A stretch of DNA of 64,000 nucleotides from Bacillus aquiflavi (GCF_019915265.1 NZ_CP082780.1:3286001-3350000); one strand, 5' to 3'; positions 26,497 through 34,994 are shown, numbered from the stretch's first letter. A program made the numbers and translations. Notes: a model not told the origin generated them from the sequence alone.

Positions 26497-27534
26497 ATGA
26501 ATAAATCATCTATCGTTAGAGAACGTATTTTTCCACCAAGATCATGGGAAGATCTAGATAATCATTTTATAAAAGCGATTCATAACCCTTGGTATACATC
26601 TCTTATGATTATTCAGGACGAAATCACTTATTTAACTTGGGAGTTTTTTAGAAACAAAGGGATTAGGTCAGTAAGTCTCCCAGTAACAACTGGATCAGTA
26701 ACAAGTCCAATGGGGTTAGGAAGCGACTCCTTACCAGTAAAAGTTAATTTAGAAGGAGTAGAGACATACTTATCAGATTCAATGCAATTCCATTTAGAAT
26801 ATGCATTAAGAAATCATCATAAAGGAGTTCATTATATTATGCCGTCATTTCGAGGGGAAGAGGCTGATCAAAGACACCTTTGTCAGTTTTACCATAGCGA
26901 AGCTGAAATTGTTGGCGGCTTAGAAGATGTAATTCAATTAGTAAACGAATATATAGACTATTTATGTAAAGGGCTACTTAAGAATATACCTGATATTATT
27001 TATCAAACTGCTGGTACATTAAAACATGTTGAAGCGTTTATTTTAAAAGACACTCGTTATCCTCAAATTACAATGGAAGACGCCGTTATGCAGTTAAAAA
27101 ATAATCCAAAATACATCAAAAGTCACAAAGAAGGATTTAGAACTCTTACAGATGAAGGAGAAAAAGAGTTAATAAAGCTGAATGGTGGGATTGTTTGGGT
27201 TACACATCATGACTACATGTCTGTACCTTTTTATCAAGCGGCAACATTAGATTATAAATATGCTCTAAATGGAGATTTACTGTTTGGTATTGGTGAGGTT
27301 GTAGGATGTGGTGAACGTAATGTAACTAAAGAACAAGTAAGAAAAAGTATGAAACTCCTAAAAGTTGATGAAAAAAACTATAAATGGTATTTAAGTATGA
27401 AAGAATTAACTCCTCTTCAAACCTCTGGTTTTGGTATGGGCATTGAAAGATTTATACTTTGGCTGACAAATCATGATGATATTCGTGATTGTCAATTAAT
27501 ACCTAGGTTTAATGGCAAATTAATTAACCCTTAA
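26497..27534 (+). CDS. class II aminoacyl-tRNA-synthetase-like enzyme (AsnRS/AsnA-like catalytic domain only)
   Basis: About 345 residues from ATG 26497 (GAGGAG eight bases upstream). It contains the class II core: SPMGLGSDSLPVKV and YLSDSMQFHLEYALR, motif 2 YIMPSFRGEEADQRHLCQFYHSEAE, and motif 3 TSGFGMGIERFILWL near the C-terminus. The pattern is closest to asparaginyl-tRNA synthetase and the archaeal AsnRS-like asparagine synthetase. The N-terminal anticodon-binding OB domain is absent, so normal tRNA charging is unlikely. It probably forms an aminoacyl-adenylate and passes it to another acceptor (ammonia, amine, carrier or peptide). First gene of an operon with CYTH and MccF-like genes. 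A resistance copy of a synthetase is an alternative but less likely without the anticodon domain. Confidence 0.8.
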   Translation: MNKSSIVRERIFPPRSWEDLDNHFIKAIHNPWYTSLMIIQDEITYLTWEFFRNKGIRSVSLPVTTGSVTSPMGLGSDSLPVKVNLEGVETYLSDSMQFHLEYALRNHHKGVHYIMPSFRGEEADQRHLCQFYHSEAEIVGGLEDVIQLVNEYIDYLCKGLLKNIPDIIYQTAGTLKHVEAFILKDTRYPQITMEDAVMQLKNNPKYIKSHKEGFRTLTDEGEKELIKLNGGIVWVTHHDYMSVPFYQAATLDYKYALNGDLLFGIGEVVGCGERNVTKEQVRKSMKLLKVDEKNYKWYLSMKELTPLQTSGFGMGIERFILWLTNHDDIRDCQLIPRFNGKLINP

Positions 27535-27571
27535 AAAATTGGATTAATGACGATAAGGAGGATCATAAGAA

Positions 27572-28183
27572 TTGAAAGAGGAAGAAAATGAATTAAAGCT
27601 GTTAATTGAAAAAGAAGGCTACTACCGTGCGTTAGAATTTTTTGAAAAGGTTCGAGATCCAATTGAACAAGTAAATTATTATTTTGAATCTCCTGAACGC
27701 TTTTTTCAAAAAAACGGTATTACTCTAAGAGTTAGGAAAATAGAAAATAAATATACTTTAACCGTTAAAATTAAAAACTCATTTAAAAATAACATAGTAA
27801 AATCCTATGAATTTCACAAACCGATTTCAATAAATAGTTTTTATGATGCAGTTGATAATCCTAATCATATCTATAAATTATTAAATAATGATGCATTTGA
27901 GGCGGTTCTAACCCTTCTTGGAGAGAAAAAGGAGCTAAAATATTTAGGTTATATTAATAACAAACGATCCGTTTTAAAAGCATTTAATACTTGGGAAATA
28001 GATCTTGATTGTACTAAGTTTCCTAACGAGTTCATTACTTATGAAATTGAAGTAGAGAATATATTAAATACAGATGAATTTATTAACAAACTCAATATAA
28101 TTGGAATTACCGGTCAAATTACTGATAAAGGTAAATATAACCGATTCCTTAAATTGTTAAATGATTCTACTTTTAAAGTATAG
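27572..28183 (+). CDS. CYTH-domain triphosphate tunnel metalloenzyme
   Basis: A 203-residue protein starting at TTG behind AAGGAGG. It shows the CYTH signature: N-terminal ENELKLLIEK (ExExK), LRVRKIENKYTLTVKIK, YEFHKPI, and the acidic/basic strands WEIDLDCTKFPNEFITYEIEVE. The family includes class IV adenylate cyclases, thiamine triphosphatases and inorganic triphosphatases, all acting on triphosphates in a beta-tunnel. Full length and with intact charged residues, so probably active. Placed between an aminoacyl-adenylate-forming enzyme and an MccF-like peptidase, it may process a nucleotide or tripolyphosphate in the pathway. The exact substrate is unknown. Confidence 0.85.
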   Translation: MKEEENELKLLIEKEGYYRALEFFEKVRDPIEQVNYYFESPERFFQKNGITLRVRKIENKYTLTVKIKNSFKNNIVKSYEFHKPISINSFYDAVDNPNHIYKLLNNDAFEAVLTLLGEKKELKYLGYINNKRSVLKAFNTWEIDLDCTKFPNEFITYEIEVENILNTDEFINKLNIIGITGQITDKGKYNRFLKLLNDSTFKV

Positions 28184-28192
28184 GAGGTAAAA

Positions 28193-29236
28193 ATGACTAT
28201 CACCTTTCCTCCCCCATTAAAAAATAGAAGTACTATAGGCATTACAGCACCGTCTAACAGTGTACCAAAAGCATTTCAGCCTCTGCTTGACTTAGCGATA
28301 TTAAATTTTAAAAAACGGGGCTTCAAAATAATAGAGGGGAAAACTGTCAGGAGAGAAACGAGAGCAGATAAAACAACTAGAGCCTCTGAATTGGAAGACT
28401 TCTTATTAAATGATCAAATCGATGCCATTTTTCCTCCTTGGGGAGGTAATTTATTAATAGACATTCTTCCTTTATTATCATGGGATAAATTAAAAAACAT
28501 AAACAAAAAATGGATCATTGGTTACTCTGATATTAGTACATTAAATTTTGTATACACATTACTAACAGGTACTGCAACTGCCCATTCCACCAACCTCATA
28601 GATCTTTCTGCAAAGAACTGGGACAACGTAACATCTAAATGGTTAAACATTCTAGAAACGGATTCAGGGATATTCACACAAATATCTTCTAAATATTGTC
28701 AATCGAGTTGGGAAAAATCTCATAAGCCTTTAGGCTCTGGCTTTTATCTTGATACACCTACATTTTGGAGACTGTTTGGTGAAAATAAGGAAGCGAAATC
28801 GACAGAATTTTCTGGGATTTTATTAGGCGGATGTCTCAATACTCTTAAAACTTTAATTGGTACACACTTTGGTAATATAACAAAGTTTAGACAAAATTTT
28901 ATCGGCGATTCCCCCTTAATTTGGTATTTAGAATCAACTAACGTAAATATTTATGATATATATGATTCGTTATGGCAAATGAAACACAGCGGATGGTTTA
29001 ATAACACAAGCGGTATTTTATTTGGAAGATTTTACAACTGTCAGGTAGAAAAAGATTTAAACATTGAATCGACAATTCATTCTGTACTATCGGATTTAAA
29101 TCTACCTATTCTTTATAATGTTGATATTGGTCATAGTCCTCCACAAATGACATTAATTAATGGAGCAAATGCAACTGTTACTTATCATGATGGTTTAGGG
29201 GAAATAAAAACCTTTATTCCAAGAAGAGTAGGTTAA
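28193..29236 (+). CDS. S66 serine peptidase, MccF/LD-carboxypeptidase-like
   Basis: A 347-residue protein of the S66 family. The nucleophile Ser is in IIGYSDISTLNF, the Glu in WYLESTNVN and the His in DIGHSPPQMTL; the FPPWGGNLLIDILPLL stretch is also characteristic. No signal peptide, so it is cytoplasmic. S66 includes murein LD-carboxypeptidases and MccF, which cleaves the aminoacyl-nucleotide amide of microcin C and related aminoacyl-adenylate analogues for self-immunity. Ribosome binding site AGGAGG overlaps the preceding stop codon region (coupled). In this operon a self-immunity role is attractive. A murein recycling role remains the default alternative. Confidence 0.82.
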   Translation: MTITFPPPLKNRSTIGITAPSNSVPKAFQPLLDLAILNFKKRGFKIIEGKTVRRETRADKTTRASELEDFLLNDQIDAIFPPWGGNLLIDILPLLSWDKLKNINKKWIIGYSDISTLNFVYTLLTGTATAHSTNLIDLSAKNWDNVTSKWLNILETDSGIFTQISSKYCQSSWEKSHKPLGSGFYLDTPTFWRLFGENKEAKSTEFSGILLGGCLNTLKTLIGTHFGNITKFRQNFIGDSPLIWYLESTNVNIYDIYDSLWQMKHSGWFNNTSGILFGRFYNCQVEKDLNIESTIHSVLSDLNLPILYNVDIGHSPPQMTLINGANATVTYHDGLGEIKTFIPRRVG

Positions 29237-29573
29237 AGTAGGAAAAGGAACATACAATGCTGCAAAATTAGTGCCGAAACGGATATTAGTACAGTAAATC
29301 CCCCACTTCATTATTGGAATTTTAGTCGGGGGAACTGTCTCTTTAATGTACATTAGTTCGTCATTAACTTCAGACTATGAACAAACGCTCGCAAATTCAT
29401 TGTAAGCTCATGAACGACTGTTCTATTTGCTTAAAATGCGCCTTGATTGCCAAATGAATTTTATTATTCAATTTTTCACTAATGAAAGCAAAATTACCGT
29501 TTTCTATTAAAAAAAGATACTTTCCACTGCAATTAAAATTCACTTATTTAAATTTTAATAATGATTTCATAAA
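29237..29573. other. intergenic region with a possible terminator and coding-like remnant
   Basis: After the S66 gene, ACAGTAAATCCCCC and GGGGGAACTGT (about 29291-29338) can pair, but no T run follows directly. The plus-strand frame across it (IPHFIIGILVGGTVSLMYIS) looks membrane-protein-like but has no start and is short. I do not call a gene here. Confidence 0.3.
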
Positions 29574-30161
29574 CTAATCATTAAAATGCTTATCAAAATA
29601 TTCATCTAACGCTTTTCTAATAATATAGGATTCACTTTCTTTTATAGTTTCAGAAAGATAACTGAGCTTTTTTAATTGTCCTTTTCGAAAATAAAGAGAC
29701 TTTAATTTCATAGGCTCGCCGCTAGGAATCTCAATTTTATTAATTCCTTTTTGTTTTGCATCAAATAAAGCCTCGCTCGCTATTGCTGTTAACTCACTAA
29801 TATTTTTTACGTTTTCTGGGTAATTAGCGATTCCTATACAAAATGTTATCTCACTTTTCATGTTTTGTTGTAGTTTTTTCTGAAGATTTTCTTTTATAAT
29901 TGGTATTTCAAATAAGGAAATTTTATTGTCAGGTATAAGAACTAGAAATGCATCTCTACCAAACCTGCATGTATATGCGTTGTTAAAAGATTGGCATATT
30001 TCAACTAATAAATAATCAATTATATTGCTTTTTATTTCCTTGCCAAAATTCTTATGAGAATTATCTATATCTAATATTACACACGTTAAATTACTTTGAT
30101 TTTCACCATATTGTTTTAATTTAATTAATAATTCTTTTTCCGTCATAATATTAAGATTCAT
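29574..30161 (-). CDS. degenerate GGDEF domain fused to a ribbon-helix-helix-like tail
   Basis: About 195 residues from ATG 30161, preferred over an upstream ATG because GCGAGGAC precedes it. Residues ~20-150 follow the GGDEF fold (CVILDIDNSHKNFG, CRFGRDAFLVLIPDN, ITFCIGIANYPENVKNISEL, EALFDAKQKGINKI). The signature is GRDAF instead of GGDEF, so diguanylate cyclase activity is not expected. The C-terminal ~42 residues (KSLYFRKGQLKKLSYL... then ESYIIRKALDEYFDKHF) look like a CopG/Arc ribbon-helix-helix DNA-binding unit. I infer a nucleotide- or ligand-responsive transcription factor. It lies alone inside the biosynthetic island, between its operons, and could regulate them. Confidence 0.6.
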   Translation of the reverse strand: MNLNIMTEKELLIKLKQYGENQSNLTCVILDIDNSHKNFGKEIKSNIIDYLLVEICQSFNNAYTCRFGRDAFLVLIPDNKISLFEIPIIKENLQKKLQQNMKSEITFCIGIANYPENVKNISELTAIASEALFDAKQKGINKIEIPSGEPMKLKSLYFRKGQLKKLSYLSETIKESESYIIRKALDEYFDKHFND

Positions 30162-30262
30162 AAAAAGTCCTCGCTTCATAAGCTTTTTTACTCTACAGTT
30201 ATATTAACATTCTTATACGGTTATTACATACTTAAAAACGTTAATTAAGAGGAGATACTATT

Positions 30263-30325
30263 TTGTATTTTGATTTAAAAGATGCAATTTATTCAATATT
30301 AAACAAAGCAGCTATTGAAAAATAG
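30263..30325 (+). other. possible 20-codon ORF with a good ribosome binding site
   Basis: TTG at 30263 preceded by AAGAGGAG at suitable distance opens MYFDLKDAIYSILNKAAIEK and stops at TAG. It is opposite and adjacent to the GGDEF-RHH gene. It may be a small peptide gene or the start of a deleted gene. Evidence is only the ribosome binding site. Confidence 0.2.
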
Positions 30326-30466
30326 ACTAAATGCATTATAAATAATTTACACATCTTATTATAGGTTCTATCAACTAATTTGTGAAACCTATAGTAGAAT
30401 TAAGTTTCTTTAGGATGCCATATGTTCTTAACCTCGATACTCTTAATATGAGACTTTTTTGAAACG

Positions 30467-30507
30467 AAAAAAGCGCTAGACTTTGTACAAAGCAGCTGCA
30501 CAAGTCT
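30467..30507 (-). terminator. intrinsic terminator of the peptide/exporter operon
   Basis: On the minus strand AGACTTGTGCA pairs with TGTACAAAGTCT (one bulge), followed by AGCGC and TTTTTT. It lies about 35 bases after the PqqD stop and so ends the 35079-30540 operon. Confidence 0.65.
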
Positions 30508-30539
30508 GCACTTTATTTTTACACTTTCCTCTCTTTATT

Positions 30540-30800
30540 CTATGATATTTTAACGGCATTAATACTAGTTAAAAATGCAAGAAAATTTTTGAGATCACCT
30601 TCTGCTACTTTGTCATCACAATGGTATTCATTTATGATTTGCTCTTTAATATCTTTTACAGAAGATTTTCCGTCAATACTTGACCAAATAAACTTGCCCG
30701 TCTCATTTAACTCATATGTTTTACTATTTCCTATTAAAATATTCTTGTTTCCAATTATTCTAAATCTAAACATTATATTCTTTTTATAAATATCGTTCAT
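30540..30800 (-). CDS. PqqD-family peptide-binding protein (RRE)
   Basis: An 86-residue protein with the PqqD/RRE fold pattern: three N-terminal strands (MFRFRIIGNKNILIGNSKTYELN), then LNETGKFIWSSIDGKSSVKDIKEQI and a C-terminal winged-helix part ending FLTSINAVKI. Proteins of this family bind leader peptides of ribosomally made natural products and bring them to modifying enzymes; in lasso systems they recognise a Y-x-x-P leader motif. AGGAGG overlaps the end of the nucleotidyltransferase gene. A peptide with Y-x-x-P is encoded at the other end of this operon. Confidence 0.85.
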   Translation of the reverse strand: MNDIYKKNIMFRFRIIGNKNILIGNSKTYELNETGKFIWSSIDGKSSVKDIKEQIINEYHCDDKVAEGDLKNFLAFLTSINAVKIS

Positions 30801-30801
30801 A

Positions 30802-31631
30802 TTAAATTCCTCCTAAATTACCTTGAATAGTTTCAATAATTTCATTATTTAATTCTAAAATATCTTCAACATTTGTCATTAAATCCGAATTATTTATTGT
30901 AAAAAGAATTTCCCTACCCCTCATATATATACTAGAAGCTTCCCTATTCGCTTTAGATAAACCCTTTAGCTTCATTAATATCCATTTATCTCGATCAATT
31001 GAAACCCTTTGACTAAATAAGTATGCTCCTAAAGTTTTTAATAGTGCACTTCTAGCTATCATCACAGCTGTTTCATACTCCTCGTATTCATAGTTACCAA
31101 TAATATCATCAAAAAGATTATCTACATTATTAATATAAAGTCTAACCATCAACTTATAATAATTGTTCACCTTTAAATTACTCTTTAATTTATTATAAGC
31201 TTCTTCATTTTTTATACATTTGCTAACTAATAATCTATGAATAAAGGAAGTCGACCTTTCTAATGATGATTTTTCTATGTCTAATAAATTTAATGATCTT
31301 ATATTTGTATTACTAAAATCAATATTATTTATCTGTTCAAATAACTCCTCTATATAGTCAATATCCCAATATTCAATATCACATCCAAAGTTATTTATAT
31401 TTTTAAAACCATTTTTAAATTCTGAAAAATCATAGTCTACTTTATTTAAACTTTCTAACACAGACTTATTATTAAGTAAGAATATATCTAAATCCGACCG
31501 AGCATTTCCCATTCCTTCTATTAAAGATCCACTTAAAAAAAAAAAAAAATAATATCATTATCATTTGTTGAAATGTTTTCTATAATTTCATTTTTGTTGA
31601 TATACTTATTAATAGGTTTTAAATAAATCAT
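30802..31631 (-). CDS. MNT-type nucleotidyltransferase, frameshifted at a T15 run
   Basis: From ATG 31631 (AGGTGG five bases upstream) the frame runs about 28 codons into a run of 15 T on the coding strand (31549-31535) and then meets TAA. With one more T the frame continues as FFLSGSLIEGMGNARSDLDIFL, a perfect nucleotidyltransferase active-site motif (GSxxxG...SDLD), and on through ~235 residues of helical sequence to 30802. The enzyme would transfer a nucleotide to a protein or small molecule. Nucleotidyltransferase genes are common in PqqD/HprK-containing RiPP clusters of Bacillales. The downstream part alone lacks the Gly-Ser of the active site. The frameshift may be a sequencing under-call, slippage or inactivation. 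Confidence 0.65.
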
Positions 31632-31643
31632 TTTTCCACCTCT

Positions 31644-32441
31644 CTAATACGATTCTAAAGTTCCTTTTATTTTTGATAACCTTTCAATAACCTTAAAAAA
31701 CACAAATCCAGACAGCATATATATAATTCCAACAATCAATTCTTGTCCTATTAACGGTCCCACAGAATAAAACGTTGCACCGTCCATTAACTGTCTAGAA
31801 GCTTCAATACCCCTAGTAATTGGTATTGAGTAAGAAATTAGCTGGGCCCAATCAGGTAATAGGCTCAAAGGAATATTAGCTCCAGTTATAATTAATAACA
31901 ACATTGATAAAACATTAAGTAACATATTTAAATCCCTTATTAATAATCCGATACTCGCTATTAAAAGACCAAACCCTGTAGCCGCAAACATACTAATAAA
32001 TACTGTCATTGCTAGTGCAATTAAATCTACATTAGAAAAATCAAGATTAAAGAATAAAAATCCTGTAAAAAATCCTAGTATTACTGTAATTGACGAATCA
32101 ATTACATGCATAAAGCCTCTACCTAAAAATACAAATAATTTATTTGCAGGGGACGCGACAATGGGTTTTAAGGTTCCGAACATTCTTTCAGTGACCATGA
32201 CTGCGGCAACCCCAAATAAAATGTTATATGTACAAAGTAAAAAAGCATTTCCAATAACCCATGGTGTTATATCACTTGTCTTATATAAATATCCAGCGAG
32301 CATACTAAAAAAAATAAGCTGGAATATAGGATTTACTACTTTAACTAAAATGTATATTTTCGGACTAAAAAAACCAAACAATGCTTTATACGATATTATT
32401 GCTTGTAAGAAAAAACTCTTTATATAATATGTAATATTCAT
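31644..32441 (-). CDS. ABC-2 type exporter permease, subunit 2
   Basis: A 265-residue membrane protein with about six hydrophobic segments: FGFFSPKIYILVKVVNPIFQLIFF, AVMVTERMFGTLKPIVASP (the cytosolic coupling helix region with the conserved ER-x-x-GT), GLLIASIGLLIRDLN and a P-rich last loop. It belongs to the ABC-2 permease family used for antibiotic and polysaccharide export. Encoded directly after the first permease (one base between them) and an ABC ATPase, so the three form a heteromeric exporter, probably for the product of this island or for self-immunity. Confidence 0.85.
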   Translation of the reverse strand: MNITYYIKSFFLQAIISYKALFGFFSPKIYILVKVVNPIFQLIFFSMLAGYLYKTSDITPWVIGNAFLLCTYNILFGVAAVMVTERMFGTLKPIVASPANKLFVFLGRGFMHVIDSSITVILGFFTGFLFFNLDFSNVDLIALAMTVFISMFAATGFGLLIASIGLLIRDLNMLLNVLSMLLLIITGANIPLSLLPDWAQLISYSIPITRGIEASRQLMDGATFYSVGPLIGQELIVGIIYMLSGFVFFKVIERLSKIKGTLESY

Positions 32442-32442
32442 A

Positions 32443-33210
32443 TTAATGAACTCCTAATTTACCATTTATTCTAGTAACTTTATCTACTTTTTTATATGTA
32501 ACTAATATTGCTATTAAATATAACAATGATAGTACAATTAATGCAGTTAAATTAGAAAATACATTTTTATACGAAATGGCTCCCGTCATTGTCATTCTTA
32601 ATAGTTCAACACTCCAAGTTGGAGAAAGGATATATCCAATCCACCTTATCGAAACAGGGATAAGATCCAATGGAAACACTATCCCACAAAGAATATATAT
32701 CGGATACTCTAAACAATTCATTAATAACCTAGCTTTTTTTGATAACGTAAATAAGGAGGCTAGCAGTAAAGAGAGAAGAATAAATGAAACAATTGATAAT
32801 AAAAAACTTAAGAAGAAAAGCATAGGGTTAGCTAATTGCACTTTAATATTAAATAAAATCGAAATAAAAAGATAACTAATGATCATGGACATCATTCCGA
32901 GAACAACATTTGCACTTACTTTCCCTAACATAATTAATCTAAAATCAGTCGGAGAACTATAAATTGATTCTAAAGTACCCATGAACCTTTCTCTCTCAAT
33001 ATCACCAGCTGAAGAGAAAATAATAGAACTCCAAAGCGTCATTATGCCTGCACTTATCACTATATACTCTCCCATAAAAGCTGTAGAAGACTTTAGACTC
33101 ATTAATAATAATAATAGGGAATATAAAATTGGTTGGATAATAATGATAAATTTAAATGTTGATCGTGCAAAACTCTGTTTAAGATGAGTTAAAAGATTGA
33201 CGTAAAACAC
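32443..33210 (-). CDS. ABC-2 type exporter permease, subunit 1
   Basis: A 255-residue polytopic ABC-2 permease with the DIERERFMGTLESIYSSPTDF coupling-helix motif (ER-x-x-GT) and six hydrophobic segments. The GTG start at 33210 follows directly on the TGA of a five-codon mini-ORF (ATG at 33228, reading MNHFF) that has GGGGAG upstream. Translation is therefore probably initiated at the mini-ORF and handed over to the GTG. A run of eight T sits in this junction. Works with the ATPase at 33235-34203 and the second permease. Confidence 0.85.
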   Translation of the reverse strand: MFYVNLLTHLKQSFARSTFKFIIIIQPILYSLLLLLMSLKSSTAFMGEYIVISAGIMTLWSSIIFSSAGDIERERFMGTLESIYSSPTDFRLIMLGKVSANVVLGMMSMIISYLFISILFNIKVQLANPMLFFLSFLLSIVSFILLSLLLASLFTLSKKARLLMNCLEYPIYILCGIVFPLDLIPVSIRWIGYILSPTWSVELLRMTMTGAISYKNVFSNLTALIVLSLLYLIAILVTYKKVDKVTRINGKLGVH

Positions 33211-33234
33211 TCAAAAAAAATGGTTCATCTTTTC

Positions 33235-34203
33235 TTACTCCCCAATATATTTAATATATACATCTTCCAACGTTGATTCCCTTGAACTTATAGAAATGAT
33301 TTTTGTTTTATCAAAAATATTAATAATTTGTTTAATTGTTTCAGTAAAGTCAGTTGAGTTAACACTTATTAAATGATAATCATCTGCCTTGCTCACTGTT
33401 GTAGTAATTGTGTGTTCTAACTTATCTAATGCATTTATTTCCTCTTCTAAAACAGATTTAACCTTAACTTCTACCACGGTTGTATTATTAATCTCTCTTT
33501 TTAAATTTGTTGGTGTATCAAGAGCAACTAGCTTTCCATCTTTAATTATTGCTATTCGATCGCTAAGTTCATCTGCTTCAAACATGTAATGAGTAGTAAT
33601 GATAACTGTTTTTCCAAGTGCTGACAATTTTTTTATAATATTTCGCAGATCCCTGGCACCAACAGGATCTAGACCAATTGTTGGTTCATCTAGAAATAAA
33701 ATTTCCGGATCATTTACCAATCCTCTTGCAATTTGTAGCCTTTGCTTCATTCCCTTTGAAAATGTTTCAACCTTTTCATCTGCTCTATCGGTTAAACCGA
33801 CCAACTCCAGTAATTCAGGTATTCTTTTCTTCTTAATGGAATTTTCCACCTTATATAAATCAGAAAAATATTCTAAATTCTCTCTTGCCGAAATTCTCCA
33901 ATATAAATTTCTTTCCCCACCGTAAATAAAGTTGATTTTAGGCCTTAACTGTTTCTCTTCGCCAAATGGATTGTACCCTAAAACCTTCGCTTCTCCAGAT
34001 GTTGGAGCAAGCAATGTTGTTAAAATTTTTATTGTCGTTGTTTTTCCAGCCCCATTAGGCCCTAAAATCGCAAAAACTTCTCCCTTTTTCACACTAAAAG
34101 ATATTCCTTTTAACGCTTGGACAGTATATTTTTTCTTCTTTAAAAAGCCTTTTGTACTTTTGTAATCTCTACATAAATTGGATACTGTAATTACTTCATT
34201 CAT
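33235..34203 (-). CDS. ABC exporter ATPase (ABC-2 associated)
   Basis: A 322-residue ATP-binding subunit: Walker A LGPNGAGKTTTIK (about 45-57), Q-loop region INFIYGGERNLYWRIS where the usual Gln is replaced by the GGER sequence, signature FSKGMKQRLQIARGL, Walker B ILFLDEPTIGLD and switch His in TTHY. The C-terminal ~90 residues form an extra domain as in DrrA/CcmA-type drug exporters. The length and domain order suit export of an antibiotic-like compound. The unusual Q-loop is also seen in other members of this subfamily, as far as I recall. Confidence 0.88.
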   Translation of the reverse strand: MNEVITVSNLCRDYKSTKGFLKKKKYTVQALKGISFSVKKGEVFAILGPNGAGKTTTIKILTTLLAPTSGEAKVLGYNPFGEEKQLRPKINFIYGGERNLYWRISARENLEYFSDLYKVENSIKKKRIPELLELVGLTDRADEKVETFSKGMKQRLQIARGLVNDPEILFLDEPTIGLDPVGARDLRNIIKKLSALGKTVIITTHYMFEADELSDRIAIIKDGKLVALDTPTNLKREINNTTVVEVKVKSVLEEEINALDKLEHTITTTVSKADDYHLISVNSTDFTETIKQIINIFDKTKIISISSRESTLEDVYIKYIGE

Positions 34204-34215
34204 GAAACCAACCCT

Positions 34216-34944
34216 CTATTTCCGTTTGTTAATAACGTAATTGAATTTATAAGATCTTATGTTTTGTAAAATATGAGGTGAGTTAAATATTAAATGCATA
34301 AGAATAGATGGAAAAATAGATCCAGAGAGAATAAAAAGAAAAGCAGAAATTAAACCAAATAGTAGTTGATTTAAAAAGTCGTTTCGAGTAAATCCTTCTG
34401 ACCAAGGTGTACTATAATGATATAAAAAAAATAATAATGTACTAAGAATAATAGATAAAGATAGATTATCCTCTCTTAGATTTGAAATAATATAAAATCT
34501 AAAAAAAATCTCTTCACCTATCGCTGAAAAAATTAGAACAAAGGGCATTGTAAAATAATCTATTTTCCTCTTTCTTTTAAATAATGAAATATAATCGTAG
34601 TGAAGTATTAACCTCCAAGTATTATAGTTTACGAATATAAAGCCTAATGCTACAACAACACCAATAATATACCAAGTCATTTTTGTTCCGACGATTAATT
34701 TAAAATCCTCTAAAAACAAGATAGGTAAAAAAAGAGGAATTATGTAAGTCGTTCGTCTTAATAAATAACTTAAAATAATAAATCTTTCAGAATATATTCT
34801 TTTTGCATTTCCTACAACAATATAAGTAATTAGAAAAAATAGGGATATTTTTGTGATTTCTATATAAATCAAAGACATACTTATTAATATTATTAATGTC
34901 AAAATTAATATGTTACTTTTAACATTTAAATAGTAATTATTCAT
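34216..34944 (-). CDS. CPBP-family intramembrane metalloprotease
   Basis: A 242-residue protein with about seven transmembrane segments and the CPBP (Abi, Rce1-like) motifs: IGEEIFFRFYI (EE-x-x-x-R), FFLYHYSTPW (His in the second motif) and LMHLIFNSPH (H-x-x-x-N). Members process or confer immunity to peptides, including bacteriocin precursors. It is the first gene after the small peptide gene at 35002-35079, separated from it by a hairpin, so it may remove the leader or serve as an immunity protein. Ribosome binding site AGGAGT seven bases before ATG. Confidence 0.85.
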   Translation of the reverse strand: MNNYYLNVKSNILILTLIILISMSLIYIEITKISLFFLITYIVVGNAKRIYSERFIILSYLLRRTTYIIPLFLPILFLEDFKLIVGTKMTWYIIGVVVALGFIFVNYNTWRLILHYDYISLFKRKRKIDYFTMPFVLIFSAIGEEIFFRFYIISNLREDNLSLSIILSTLLFFLYHYSTPWSEGFTRNDFLNQLLFGLISAFLFILSGSIFPSILMHLIFNSPHILQNIRSYKFNYVINKRK

Positions 34945-34967
34945 AGCTTCTACTCCTGAGATGAGAT

Positions 34968-34994
34968 GGAGAAGACTAAAGTCTAGTCTTCTCC
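34968..34994 (-). promoter_or_regulatory. perfect hairpin between the peptide gene and the rest of its operon
   Basis: GGAGAAGACTA and TAGTCTTCTCC form an 11-base-pair perfect stem with a five-base loop, 8 bases after the peptide stop codon. No T run follows, so it is more likely an RNA-stabilising or processing hairpin, or a weak attenuator that keeps the peptide mRNA in excess over downstream genes, as is common behind peptide precursor genes. Confidence 0.7.

Noticed and set aside
29291-29338. CCCCC...GGGGG hairpin as a strong terminator of the S66 operon
   Set aside because: The loop is about 25 bases and no T run follows directly. It is kept only as a possibility.
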